A stretch of 64,000 nt of DNA from Eutreptiella sp. 'Long Island Sound 2002' (lineage: Eukaryota; Euglenozoa; Euglenophyceae; Eutreptiales; Eutreptiaceae), in the NCBI GenBank assembly GCA_964036045.1, contig OZ038381.1, positions 122,519,708 through 122,583,707 of the forward strand. Reading direction: 5' to 3'. The stretch's first letter is position 1; each line of letters begins with the position of its first letter. Below the pieces are notes generated by a model. That model worked only from the letters and a program-made list of their open reading frames with translations, ran no database searches and was not told the DNA's origin. Shown piece by piece: positions 23,336-34,539 of this stretch. The translations under genes were made by a program, and so were the position numbers.

Positions 23336-24395
23336 GGGCCCTCGACCAGGAGTGGCGAGGTATCACGCACTATCAGCAGCAGCGGACCCCAGCCGGGAGT
23401 GGCGGGGAACCGCACCCAGGACCCTCAGCCAGCAGTAACGAGGGACCACCCACCACCACAACCAGCGGGCCCCAGCCAGGAGAGGCAGGAAATCGTACGC
23501 AGGCCCCTAAGCCAGGAGTACCGAGGGGCCACCCACCACCACCACCACCACCAGACCCCAGCCAGGAGTGGCGGGGAACCCCACCTAGGCACGCCCCTCA
23601 AACCAGCGGACCCCAGCCAGGCGTGGCGGGGAACCGCACCCGGGACCCTGAGCCAGGAGTGGTGAGAGACAACCCACCACCACGGGCAGCGGGCCCCAGC
23701 CAGGAGTTTCCGCGGAAGCGCACCCAAGCCCCTCAGCCAGGAGTGGCGAGGGGCCACCCACCACCACCACCACCGGACCCGGGCCAGGAGTGGCGGGGAA
23801 CCTCACCTAGGCACGCCCCTCAAAGCAGCTGACCACAGCCAGGAGTGGCGGGGAACGGCACCCGGGACCCTAAGCCAGGAGTGCCGAGGGACCATCCCCC
23901 CAGCAACACCACCGGACCCCAGCCAGGAGTTGCGGCGAACCGCACCCAAGGCCCTCAGCCAGGAGTGGCGAGGGACCAACCACCACCACCACTACCGGAC
24001 CCCAGCCAGGAGTGGCGGGGAACCGCACCCAGGACCCTCAGGCAGGAGTAGCGAGGGACCATGCACCAGCACAACCAGCGGGCCCCAGCCAGGAATGGCG
24101 GGGAATAGAACCCAAGCTCCTCAGCCAGGAGTAGCGAGGGGCCATCCACCACCACCACCAACGGACCCGGGCCAGGAGTGGCGGGGAACCCCACCTAGGC
24201 ACGCCCCTCAAATCAGCGGACTCCAGCCAGGATTGGCCAGTAACCGCACCCACCCCCCTCAGCCAGGAGTGCCGAGGGGCCACCCCCCCAGCACCACCAC
24301 CGGGCCCCAGCCAGGAGTGGCGGGGAACCGCATCCAAGGCCCTCAGCCAGGAGTGGCAAGGGACCAACCACCGAGGCCGACACAGCACGAGGGGG
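23335..24395 (+). repeat. Hairpin-core minisatellite, array A2 (about 24 cores)
   Basis: The complement of array A1: cores GCCA-GGAG-TGGC with an A before the core as the bulge. CCCC/GGGG cores are followed by AACC; CCTC/GAGG cores are followed by GACCA or GGCCA. Linkers are CCACCACCA-rich. Copies are more diverged than in A1 (for example variants of TGGC near 23,420, 23,520 and 23,660). It reads in the coding direction of the protease pseudogene it abuts. Confidence 0.85.
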
Positions 24396-25320
24396 GGGGG
24401 CGGACAAAAGGAGGCCACAGGGGACGCAGGCGAGGAACCCAGCCTCAGGGGTTTGGGCCCCCCCCCGGTGACCGTATCGGCTGCACCTGAGCACACTCAA
24501 TAAGGTGAGATACGCCCGGGACCGTTGGACAGCGGCCCAAGGTGGCACCGGCCTGGGGCGGTGACCAATGGGCCTGACAAGGGGCACTCCCCGCGGCATG
24601 CACTGCGGTTCGTGCACAGAGAGGGGCTGCGGGTAGGGTTCACTGTCCATCGGGGCAGGCAAGAGACGCGCCTGTTCCGCAACGACTCCCCTGCGACCCA
24701 CAGTGTACCGGACCCCGGTGTGGGGAACGGCCCGAGTACCTGGCTACGACGCAGGTCCATTTGTAAGGAGCGTGTCCAAATGGACAGCCCGTAGAACAGC
24801 GTTACATCCTGACGGGGAGTGCAAGCATTCCCCCCCCGAAGGGAAAAACCAGGGGATGGGACCAGAGCAACCATCAAGCCCTTCCCCCACCCAGCCTGAC
24901 CGCACACCCACCATAGCCCGGGTAGTCCCGGACCAGGCACCAGGGGAGCAAAAACGCATGGCAATGGAGTTAGGGGGAAGGGGGGGAGGGCACGCAAGGG
25001 GGCAGGGGAACGCACCACCACCACCGGACCCCAGCCAGGAGTGGCGGGGAACCGCACGCAGACCCCTCAGCCAGGACTGGCGAGGGACCACAACACACAA
25101 CCCCCACACCCACACAAAGCCGCCAACCCAAGCCCGGCGAGGCAGGGGCAAGCAACCAAACACACCACCGACACACCACACACGCACCCGCGCACACACA
25201 ACATACGCCACAACCAGCACCACTGCCGCCAGCAACACAGGCGCCACAAACACACAAAACACACAAAAGCACAAACACCGCCCGCACCACAAACACACAC
25301 AACATAAGAAACGCCCCCAC
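24396..25320 (+). repeat. Conserved block 3' of array A2, inverted copy at 11.2-12.1 kb
   Basis: About 24,400-24,860 matches 11,640-12,070 in reverse complement. This copy carries a short local duplication of TCCATTTG-like sequence at about 24,758-24,785. Two more A-type cores occur at about 25,030-25,075, followed by a CA-rich tail to about 25,300. No gene is supported. Confidence 0.7.
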
Positions 25321-25324
25321 AACC

Positions 25325-25798
25325 CCGCTGGCGTTGCCGCTGCGAGAAACAGGAAGAGGCTCCGCGCTTGAAGAGGGGAGGCGACTTACATCCCGCTAGA
25401 CCTGACTGGTGGCCCCCAACACAGTGGCCCCGGGCAACACCAGGAGGGCTGATCGCCGCCAGCGTGACGTACGTGTCTCGCCCGGAGGCTCTGCCCCCGT
25501 GCTTGCGCACGTCCCCTCCTTTGGGCAGAACCCTGGGGGTTCATCGGACTTCCTGGCGTATCCCGTTCCCAATGAATGCGTGCATGTTCTTGGTACTCGG
25601 GTTCCGAGGTGCTTGGCTGCTGCACGCTCTGCCTTGAGTCCCAAAGCAGCGCAGGCCTTAGGATGCAGCCTGACCCCCGGTCTCCGGACCTCGTTTGGCC
25701 GGGTCACCTGCATGGCACGGGCGGCCTCAGTGCCCAGGCTATGGACACTGGGTTTCCTAGTGTTGTGTGGCGCTTTTGTTTGGGTCTGCATTTTGCGG
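25325..25798 (+). repeat. 470-bp leader of array B1, copy at 60,396-60,870
   Basis: Starts CCGCTGGCGTTGCCGCTG and contains GAAGAGGCTCCGCGCTTGAA, GACCTGACTGGTGGCCCCCA and a GGGTTCATCGGACTTCCTGG region. The copy at 60,396 has the same order with scattered substitutions and no large gaps. Both copies are followed at once by an array B. I found no coding potential shared by the two copies. Confidence 0.85.
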
Positions 25799-27112
25799 TA
25801 GCCCCGCCAATCCTGGCCGGGGTTTAGGGTGTGTGTGTGTTGATACGGGTTTTGGTTTTGCCCAAACATTTGTGGCTTGGGTTTGTGGTGTGTGCGGTTT
25901 GGCTTGGGTTTTGGCTTGCACCCCGCGAATCCTGGCTGGATGGCGTGTGTGCTTGTGCGCGCGCTCTGCCTGTAGGCCTTCATTGCTGGCTCGGGTGTGC
26001 GGTATAGAGGTGTGTGCTGGGGTTCGGGTTTCGGCTGCGCCCCGCCATTCCTTGCTGGGGTTTTGGGTTGTGTGTTTTGGTGTGTGCGCTCCGTCTAGAC
26101 CCCACCAACCCTGGCTAGGGTGTGCAGTGTGGGTGTGTGTGATTGGGGGGTTTCGGCTGCGCCCCCCCGTTCCTGGCTGGGGTGTTGGGTTGTGTGTTTT
26201 GGTGTGTGCGCCCCGCCTGTACACCGCCAATCCTGGAGGGGTGTGCGGTGTGGGTGTGTGTGCTTGGGCTCGAGTTTCGGCTGCGCCCCGCCATTCCTGT
26301 CTGGAATTTTTTGGGCGTGTGCGTTTATGTGTGCGCTCCGCCTGTACCCCGCCATTCCTGGCTCGGGTGTGCTTGGTTGGGTGCGTGTGCTTGGGTTCGG
26401 GTTTCGGCTGCGCCCTGCCTTTCCTGGCTGGAGTGTTTGGTTGTGTGCTTTGGTGTCTGCGCTCGGTCTGTACCCCGCCAATCCTAGCTGGGGTGTGCGG
26501 TGTGGTTGTGTGTGCTTGGGCTCGGGTTTTGGGCTGCGCCCCGCCATCTCTGGCTGGTGTTTCAGGGCGTGTGTGTTTGTGTGCACGCTCCGCCTGTACC
26601 CCGCCATTCCTGGCTCCGACGTGCGGTGATGGTGTGTGTGTTTGGGCTCGGGTTTCGGCTGCGCCCCACCAGTCCTGGCTAGGGTTTCGGGTTGTGTGTT
26701 TTGCTGTGTGCGCTCCGCCTGTACCCCGCCACTCCTGGCTGGGGTGTGCTGTGTGGGTGTGGGCTTGGGCTCGGGTTTCCGCTGCGCCCCGCCATTCCTC
26801 GCTGGGGTATTGGGTTGTGCGTTTTGGTGTATGCGCTCCGCCTGTACCCCGCCAATCCTGGCTGGGGTATGCGGTGTGTGTTTGCTTCGGCTCGGGTTTC
26901 GGCTGTGCCTCGCCAGTCCTGGCTGGGGTTTGGGCTGTGTGATTTGGTGTGTGCGCTCCGCTTGTACCCCGCCAATCCTGGCCGGTGTGTGCGGTGTGTT
27001 TGTGCTTGAGCTCGGGTTTCGGCTGCGCTCCGCCATTCTGGGCTGGGGTGTTGCGGTGTGTGTGTCGGTGTACCGCGCCATTCCTGGCTGGGGTTTGTGG
27101 TCTGTGGGTTGG
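25799..27112 (+). repeat. Hairpin-core minisatellite, array B1
   Basis: About 120-bp dimers. One half has the core after GCTGCGCCCC and is followed by GGTGTTGGGTTGTGTG. The other has it after CGCCTGTACCCC and is followed by GGTGTGCGGTGTGGGTG. The core is GCCA-N4-TGGC with N4 mostly TTCC, ATCC or CTCC; CCCC before pairs with GGGG after a bulged T. About 25 cores. Long frames across it are composition artefacts. Confidence 0.9.
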
Positions 27113-29340
27113 GTGTTGCCTGGCACCTGTGCCCGTGCCGTCGTTCGCTGTGTGTTGTGCCCGCCGTCCGGGTTTGCGGCACCCGGTGGCCGTTGTTGTT
27201 TAGCACCTGTCCGCGTGCCTTGGTTGTGGCCGGCGGCGTGCCTCCCTGGCATGCCTCGTGGCCCCGCGTTGGTGCGCCGCGCCTCATCTGGTCCGGTCCC
27301 TCTTCGTGCTCCAGTAGGCTTTCCCGACGCCGTGGTTTCCCTCATTACCACGGGGGCCTGCGCCCCCGGATATACTGGGCGGTCGTGCGGGGCACGTGGA
27401 CGCCGGCCGAGAACTGGGCTCATTGCGCCTGCCGCTGGCCGCTGCTGAGGCAGTGGCGCTGAGCTCGCTCCGCGTTGTACCCGTTCGGGGCCCCGCGATG
27501 GGGTTGTCCTTGGCGGGCCCCTCCGGCGTTGGTCTTGGGCTGCGCTTGCTGCGGTGGTTTGCGTGTGTGTACCCGGTCACTGACGCGTCCCGTTTCCCGT
27601 ACTGTCTGTCGTTGGACGGGGTACTCGGCCGCTGCACCGGAGCTGTTTCGTGTGGACGCCGACACCTCCCCTTTGGGGTCGGAGGACGCCAGGCCTGGGT
27701 CCTGTGCGTGTGTGCGCGTCTGTGTCCTTCTTGGCTTGGTGGGGCGGGCCGGCCTCCCGGGAGCGTTTTGGTGCGTCTCACCTTTCCTTTGGCCGTTTCG
27801 TCCTCCTGCCTTGCTCGGCGCCCTCCGGGCTTCGGTTGCCCCTTCTTGTGCTTTTGTTTGCATTCTTTCTTTTCAATGTCGTCTCTTTCTTTTGCTTCCG
27901 CTGTGCCCCCGTTGTCCCGTGTTTTCTCTGGTTTCCGGCCCCAGGTGCCTTGGCCTGGCCTTTTCGATTTCCTTCCCGCCCCCCCCTTTCTCTTTCTTCT
28001 TTTCATTTTTTTCTGGATCTCTGCCGCGGTCCTCTTGGTTTGCCAGTTGTTGTAACCCGCCCTCCTTTCCCTTTTTTCTTTTCCCCCTGTTTGCTTTTTG
28101 TTTCTTCTGCTTGTTTTTGTTTTGTGTTCCGGCTTTTTGTGTCTCCCCCCCCCCTGGTGTGTTTTTTTTGGGTCTTCCCCTGCTCGGCTCTCTGTGTGCT
28201 CCCGCTGCTTTTGTGTCTTACTGTCTGGCCTTTGGTTGCTTGATTGTGGTTGCTGCCCCCCCCCTCCTGGTGTGTGTTTCGCAGTTGTGCTTGCGCTTCC
28301 GCTCGGTGTCCTGTGTTCTTCCTCTGCTGTTCTGCTCCTGCCTGCTTGCTTGCGGTTCTCGCTGCTTGCCCCCCCCCCCCCTGGTGTGTGGGTTGTGCCC
28401 TGTGCTGTCTGGTGTTGCCATGCAGTGCGGCCCTGCCGTGTGGTGTTTTGCAGTGCCCTTCTGCCATGTTCCGTGCTGCGTGTCATGGTGTGGTGTCCCG
28501 CCTTGCTTTGTTGTGGGCTCCTCCGAGCTGTGCGGTGCTCTGTGCGCCGTGCTCTGGGTGGCTCCTGTTTGCTATGTAGCGTCTCTGGTCGTGTCGTCCG
28601 GCTGCCTTGTTCGCGTTGTGGTTTGCTGTCTGGTTTCGTTGTGCGTTGCCATGTGCTGCGGTGTTCTGGGTATCTGGGCGCTGTGCTGCGCCGCGTTGCT
28701 CCGCCCTGTGGTGTGCTGTTGTGTGCTGTGTTGTTTTGTTTCGCCCGTTTGGTGCTGCTGCTTGCTGTGTCGTGCCCTCAGGAGCTGTCTGTCGCCCTGG
28801 GGTCCTGCGCTTTCCGGGCCTGTGTTTTGTGGTGTTTCCCCGCCCTTTGTGACCTGTGCTGTGTGTGTTTTGCCGTGGTGTGGTGGTGCCTGCTGTTGTT
28901 CGCTGATGTGCTTTGTGTTGTGGTTGTCCTGGCGTGTCTTGTTGTGTGTTTCCTGTCCTCCCCGCTCTGTGCGGTGCTGTGCTGCGCTGTGCTCGCGCGC
29001 TGGCGTTGTGCTGTTTGTGTGGTCTGCGCTGTCTTCGGCGCCCGCCGCTGTGGTGCGTTGCTGCGTGTTGTGCCCTGGCTGCGGTGTGCTGTGGCGCGGT
29101 GCCGGGTTTGGCTGTCCGCGGGTGTCTTCTGGTTGCGTGTATGCGTGTCAGTGTCCCTATCTGGCCGCGTGGCCTGCTTCCCTGTAGTTGGAGTGGTTTG
29201 CTTCGGTGCCCCACTCCCCTGTGTTGTGTTCTGTGGTGCTGTGCTGTCGTGTGGTGCTGTGCTGTCGTGCTCTCTTGTGTTCTTGCGGTGCTGTTTGTGC
29301 TTGCTGTTTCTTTACTCTTTGAGTAACTGCTGCAAAACCC
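27113..29340. other. Pyrimidine- and GT-rich region, no gene supported
   Basis: Over 2 kb of TGTGCTG-, CCTTTTC- and CTGCC-rich sequence. Open frames of several hundred codons occur on both strands, but their peptides (Cys/Val/Leu-rich on plus, Lys/Arg/Gln-rich on minus) carry no recognisable domain. A C-run followed by CTGGTGTGTG occurs three times, at about 28,144, 28,256 and 28,370, suggesting a weak tandem repeat with a period of about 113 bases. Confidence 0.6.
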
Positions 29341-29944
29341 GTAAAAATATTCCCCCCACCTCTTTCTTTGGAATAAAATAAATTATACGCAACCCAACGC
29401 ACCCGTGTGCAGCAAGACCATGTATGCTTTTGTGCCTGACGTGTTACCCGTCGATTTTGATGTACTTGGGCTTGTACTTGTGCTTGTCGTGAAAGTTGTT
29501 GGTGTCCATTGCTAGGGGTTGACTGCGTTCCCCCAGGGCGGATGCCTGAGCTGCAGGGCAATGGAGTGGTGGGCACGAGGATGGGGAGCGAGGTACATGG
29601 AGAAGAATAAGAAAAAGGTGGCAGGCCGCGATGTGAGGGGTCCTGGCGAGTTATAAAAATTTTTCGAGTTTTACACGCTGCTCGCGAAGCGTTTCTCTAT
29701 GTCTACACGGCACGTACGACTACGAGAGGCACAACGTTACGTTTCCATATGTATTACTGCGCCTACGGCGCCATTTGTTTACCAATTTCAGCTACACAAA
29801 TTTGGGTACGCATTTTAACGCGTTTTGCCGCGCGTCTTTTGGCCTAAGCGTTCTCTACAGTAAGTATTTTCAGCTATTCAGAACGTTTTTTTGAGCTGTT
29901 TTACTTATGTTCTTACTTTATTCTGGTGCCACACGGCAGCGTGC
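29341..29944. other. AT-richer unique-looking spacer
   Basis: Composition changes abruptly here. An AATAAAATAAATTATA stretch lies near 29,373, and 29,640-29,930 is AT-rich with small dyads such as GGCGCC. No open frame of interest. It separates the pyrimidine-rich tract from array C. Confidence 0.5.
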
Positions 29945-31660
29945 GCGACAGAACAGTTCACCTGACCGTACCAACTGGCCAAGGACACTGCACACACAGC
30001 ACACCGAACGTGGACATCGGTAAACGGGAGCCAAGTGGCCAAGGACACCGCACACACGACCCAGAACACCACCGCGCACATGGATGAACAACAGCAAACT
30101 GCCCAAGGACACCGCAAACCGAGGGAATTGAGCGTGAACACCGATGAACAGGAGCCAAGTGGCCAAGGACACCGCACACGCCACACAACAAACTGAGCGG
30201 GCACACTCGTCAACAGGAGCAAAGTCGCCAGACACACCACACACACAGCACACCGAACGTGCACACCGGTGACAGGAGCCAAGTGGCCCAGGACACGGCA
30301 CACGCAACACAACACATCGAGCAGGCACACCTCTGAACAAGAGCGAAGTGGCCAAGGACACCGCACACGTAACACAACACAGCGAGCGGCAACACAGGTA
30401 AACAGGAGCCAAGTGGCCAAGGACACCGCACACGTAACACAACACACCGAGTGGGCACACCTGTGAACGAGAGCGAAGTGGCCCGAGACACCGCACGCGT
30501 AACACAACACAGCGAGCGGCAACACAGGCAAACAGGAGCCAAGTGGCCAAGGACACCGCACAGACAGCACACAGAGCCTGCACACCGGTGAACACGAGCC
30601 AAGTGGCCAAGGACACCGCACACGTTACACAACAGAGGGAGCGCCAACACCGGTAAACAGGAGCCAAGTTGCCAAGGCCACTGCACACACAGCACAATAA
30701 ACGTGCACATCAGTGAACAAGAGCCAAGTGGCCAAGGAGCCAACTGGTCAACAGGAGCAAAGTCGCCAGACACACCACACACACAACACACCGAATGTGC
30801 ACACCGGTGACAGGACCCAAGTGGCCCAGGACACGGCACACGCAACACGACACACCCAGCAGGCACACCGGATAACAGGAGCCAACTGGCCAAGGATACC
30901 GGAAACACAACATACCAAGCGTGCACACCGGAGAACAGGAGCCAAGTGGCCAAACACCGCACACGCAACACAACACACCTAGCAGGCACACCGCTGAACA
31001 GGAGCCACGTCGCCAAGGATACCGCACACACAACACAACACAGCGAGCGAGCACACCGCTGAACAGGAGCCAAGTGGCCAAGGATACCGCACACACAACA
31101 CACCGAGCGTGCACACCGGTGAACAGGAGCCAAGTGGCCAAGAACACTGCACACACAATACAACACACCTAGCGGGCACACCAGTGAACATGAGCAAAGT
31201 GACCAAGGACACCGCACACGAAGCACACCGAGCGCGCAACCCGGTGACCAGGAGCCAAGTGGGCACCGACACCGCAGATACAGCAAACTGAGCTTCCTAC
31301 CGGTGAACGGGAGACAAATGGCCAAGGACACTGCAGACACAATACAACACACTGAGCAGGCGCAGGTGAACAGAAGCCAAGTGGCCAAGGACACCGCACG
31401 CACAGCACACTGAGCGTGCACACTGGTGAACAGGAGCCAAGTTGCAAAGGACACCGCACACACAACGCAACACACCGAGCAGGCACATCGATGAACAAGG
31501 GCAAAGTGCCCAAGGACACCGCACACGGAGCATACAGAGCGTGCACACCGGTGAACAGGAGTCAAGTGGCCAAGGACACCGCACACGCACCACAACAAAC
31601 GGAGCGGGCACACCGGTCAACAGGAGCCAAGTGGCCAAAAACACCGCATACACAGCACAC
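29945..31660. repeat. Hairpin-core minisatellite, array C
   Basis: A tandem array of about 60-66-bp units, roughly 28 copies, reading GTGAACAGGAGCCAAGTGGC, then CAAGGACACCGCACAC, then a variable CACA-rich and GAGCGTGCACACCG part. The centre is GCCA-AG-TGGC. In many units an outer pair, CGGTG before and CACCG after, adds a second stem around it. Some units lack the outer pair, and a few have changed centres. Confidence 0.85.
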
Positions 31661-31749
31661 TGAACGGACGGCAAAGGGCAAACGGCAAAGGGACTGCCAC
31701 TTTTGCTGCGACGGGGCCTCAGCGTCGTACAGGACAAGAAAGCGGGCGC

Positions 31750-32195
31750 GAAAGAGGAGAAGGGCTGTGTGTGATATGGCGAGACAGCATGCGCTGGTGG
31801 TCATCATTAACTGCCATGTCCCGCATGGGACGAGAGTCAAGGAGGTTGTGACGCAGGTGAGGATGCAGTATGTCGGAGCCATGGAGGAAGGGCCGGTCAT
31901 AGTGGTGGGGGACTTCAACCATGACCCTACAGGCAGAGCGCGGAGACGGATATGGACAGAGAAGTGAGGATGCTTCTGAAGGGAATGGGGCCACAAGACG
32001 TGTCCTTACATGGAGTGCAGGGCCGGTCAGACTACCCGGCACCAGAAAGAAGCACAGGGTCAAGGATAGACACGGCATAAGCAGACCCACAGTGGGTCCG
32101 TGGGGTGAAGGGGGGCTACATGGTGTGGCCTGAGGAAAGGCAGGACAGGAAAGGGCACTGTCCCATGATGGTGACAATGGAGATGATAGTGGAGC
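31750..32195 (+). pseudogene. LINE copy B endonuclease (partial, broken)
   Basis: The first frame gives I-I-N-C-H-V-P-H-G (about 31,806-31,832) and V-I-V-V-G-D-F-N-H-D-P (about 31,896-31,925), the core signatures of the exonuclease-endonuclease-phosphatase family, and stops at 31,967. The next frame resumes with M-L-L-K-G-M-G-P-Q-D, S-R-I-D-T-A, then TAA near 32,080, and GHCPMMVTMEM near 32,160. This matches the second half of copy A. The N-terminal part with the catalytic Glu is not recognisable upstream, where array C begins. The protein cannot be functional as it stands. Confidence 0.75.
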
Positions 32196-32261
32196 AGGCC
32201 ACGAGACGATGAGGACAGGGAACAGTAGTCGGACGAGCAGGCGGTCAACCTGCCAACGCCA

Positions 32262-32918
32262 GTGAGGTGGCCCGCGGAGGAAGACGACGACACATGGCGA
32301 CAATGGCTGCAGCAGGTGCACGTAGAAACGAGACAAGGGTACCACGTGCATGGCGCCATGAGGAAGGCGGCAAACGTGTGTGGGTTCAGCAGTCCAGTTG
32401 AGGAGGCGCAGTCAAAACCGAAACTGCAACAGCTGGTTCCGAAGCTGAAGAAGAGGAAACAGGAAGAATTCAAAGTGAGGGCGAAGACCAAGGGTACAGA
32501 CTTGAAGGCAGAAGTAGCGCAGGCAAAGGGGCGAGTGCAAACGGCGCAGAGAGATGTGAAGGACGCGGAAAGAAGAATATACAAAAAAGTGATGGCAGAG
32601 CACGAACCATGTATGGACAGAGCTGTGTTTGTACAAGTCCATGCAGTGTATCCTGAAGTTAGCCGAGGCTGGAAGACCGCCGGAGATAACCGCAGTTCGA
32701 TAGGGGGCTGGTATAATCACAGGCAACAAGCGGGAAATACTGACGGCGGTAGCAGAAAGCTTTCGGCGGCAACCCAACCAGGGGCAGCAGGGGCTCAGCA
32801 AGACCACACGGAGGATGGTGCGGACGCTGCCACGGGTGCTCAGGGAGGGACAAAGCGAGGCCATACACCGCCGCAGGGTGACGCCGGGGAAAATGACGGA
32901 CACAGTGCGGGCCCTTGA
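32262..32918 (+). pseudogene. LINE copy B linker between endonuclease and RT
   Basis: A 218-codon frame aligns with copy A at M-R-x-A-A-x-x-C-G-F (MRKAANVCGF against MRTAAVACGF, about 32,358). A charged helical stretch rich in Lys and Glu then takes the place of the His/Gln-rich helix of copy A. The conserved helical spacing with very different residues shows how strongly base composition has shaped the copies. No enzymatic motif is expected in this part. Confidence 0.6.
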
Positions 32919-32929
32919 GAGGTAAAAAA

Positions 32930-34113
32930 GCTCAGGGCTGGATCAGCTGGTTGCAAAGGCATACCACAACCTCGGTGCACCCAAACCGGATGGGTGGGCG
33001 AGGAGGATCACGTTTCTGCGCACGGGCAAGCCCCCAGTGGAGTGGGGGAGCAACATGAGGCCCGTCTGCAAGAAGAGGGATCACCTGTGGTTGCGGAACT
33101 GGAGGCCCATATGCTGTGTCATCACAGAGAGCAAGCTGGCGTGGATGGTGGTCCTCAGAAGGATACAGCAGACACTGTATGAGGCAGGTGATGTTTCGGA
33201 CAACATTTGGGGGTCAGTGCCAGCCAGGTCAACACAGGAAGGAGGCTTCCTGTATGACATGTACCTGCATGATGAGGACCTGGAGCGATTCATGGCGTCA
33301 GTGGACGTCAAGGCTGCGTTCCTGGTACACGCCGCACAGACTCACAGAGGAGTTGTGGAGGCAGCTGGGTTGTACGGAGACTTCAAAGGGGAGTATCTGC
33401 GCAACAGGAGGTACACCATAGCCACAGAGAAGGGCTATACGGAGTGGGTGAACCCAGGTAGCCGTGTACCACAAGGCGGGGTGGAGGCCCCGTTCCTGTA
33501 CATGCTTACCATGCTGCCGCTGATGCGATTGATAGCGCAGCAGTATCCACACCTGGCAAGGGGGCCACACTCATCGCTGGCACAAGCATATTTGGACGAT
33601 GCAGTGCCCATGGCCCGGGACAAAAGGGCCCAGTAGGTGGTACAGGACCTAGTGTAGAGGTATGGGAAGGATAACCACCATGTCTGGAGCGCGGAGAAAT
33701 CGAACCTCCTGCGGAGGGGCGGTAAAAAGGGGGCTGGCGCTGGATCTCGGAGACGGGGTACTGGGCCTGGAAAGGGCGGAAGAGGCGGTGGTCCTCGGAC
33801 GTGGAGGCACGAGGCACCAGGCTGCCAGACAAGCTGCTCAGAGGGTTCAGGGCCATGCTGGTAGTCCTCTGGCATCACTCCCTGTCCGTACAGACAACTC
33901 TGTACTACCGCCGGGCGGTGCTCAACACGGCGATCGGGTACCAGGGGATGCATCTCCCGTACTGGAGGGGACAGCTCGAGGCGGTGGAAAGGGAGGTGCG
34001 GAGGCTCATCAGGGGATACGAGGGAAAATCCACAGAGGTGCCAAGATGCGTGTTTAGGTCACGAATGGTGTATTACGGGGAGGAGATGCCAAAAGGGGGG
34101 CGAAAAATATGGG
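32930..34113 (+). pseudogene. LINE copy B reverse transcriptase
   Basis: The fingers begin at G-L-D-Q-L-V-A-K-A-Y-H-N-L (about 32,940) in one frame. The main frame (33,037-33,636) holds W-R-P-I, MASVDVKAAF, GSRVPQGGVEAPFLY and the catalytic box A-Y-L-D-D-A (about 33,588-33,605), so both catalytic Asp residues survive. It stops at 33,634-33,636. The thumb resumes in another frame at about 33,800 with LPDKLLRGFRAML and LNTAIGYQGMHLPYW and runs to about 34,113. At least two frameshifts are needed. The order and motifs are the same as in copy A. Confidence 0.8.
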
Positions 34114-34239
34114 GCGCACACGGCGCGGGCACTAAAGATAATGTGCGGCAACAAGGAGGAGGTGGTGCGCTGGGTGTGCCGGGAGGGGCAGCAAGGACAA
34201 CGGAAGAAACCACCAAGCAGCGGGCCAATAATACAAAAC

Positions 34240-34515
34240 AAGGGCTTACTCTTGGGCGCCGACAAAAACACAGAGTGAGAGGGGAGAATAATAAGGAGCC
34301 ACACCAAACCACAAACCAAGCGCTTATTTTTGGGCGCCGCTAAAACCAAAGAGTAAGGGAAGGAGCCAGAAAGACGTGGCCAAATAAAAACAAGCATGCC
34401 CTTACTCTTGGGCGCTGACAAAGCCAATGAGTAAAGGGACAAATGAAAGAGAGCCGCAAGGAGACCCAAACTACACGCTTACTCTTGGGTGCCGCCCAAA
34501 TCAAAGAGTCAAGGG
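34240..34515. repeat. Repeat family E, four units
   Basis: Four units carry CTTACTCTTGGGCGCCG or close variants (about 34,246, 34,320, 34,402 and 34,480), each followed about 20 bases later by AGAGTAAG, TGAGTAAA or similar. TTACTC and GAGTAA are inverted, so each unit could fold as a hairpin. Spacing is about 75-82 bases. Confidence 0.7.
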
Positions 34516-34539
34516 GAAACACAATGCGCAAAGACAAAA

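Larger units (their letters stand above)
31740..34120 (+). mobile_element. LINE copy B, purine-rich decayed endonuclease-RT
   Basis: Endonuclease, linker, RT core and RT thumb occur in the correct order on the plus strand. Each aligns with copy A: GDFN with GDMN, GHCPMMV with GHSPLHI, GSRVPQGGVEAPFLY with GSGVPQGGAEGPFLY, and LNTAIGYQGMHL with LNASIGFQALHL. Several frameshifts and stops separate the pieces. Unlike copy A, the coding strand is A/G-rich, so the peptide is rich in Gly, Arg, Glu and Lys. The 5' end merges into array C and the 3' end into repeat family E; neither boundary shows a target-site duplication that I can see. Confidence 0.85.

Noticed and set aside
27284-29381. Frames of 400-570 codons on both strands at 27.3-29.4 kb
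   Set aside because: Composition-driven peptides (Cys/Val/Leu or Lys/Arg/Gln), with no motif or homologous copy in the window.
29640-29940. Small dyads in the AT-rich spacer (GGCGCC and similar), considered as an origin or regulatory site
   Set aside because: Short palindromes of this size are expected by chance and there is no repeat or conserved partner.
29945-31660. CRISPR-like appearance of the regularly spaced palindromic repeats
   Set aside because: Unit lengths vary, the spacers are themselves repeats, no cas genes are present, and the context is eukaryotic retroelements.
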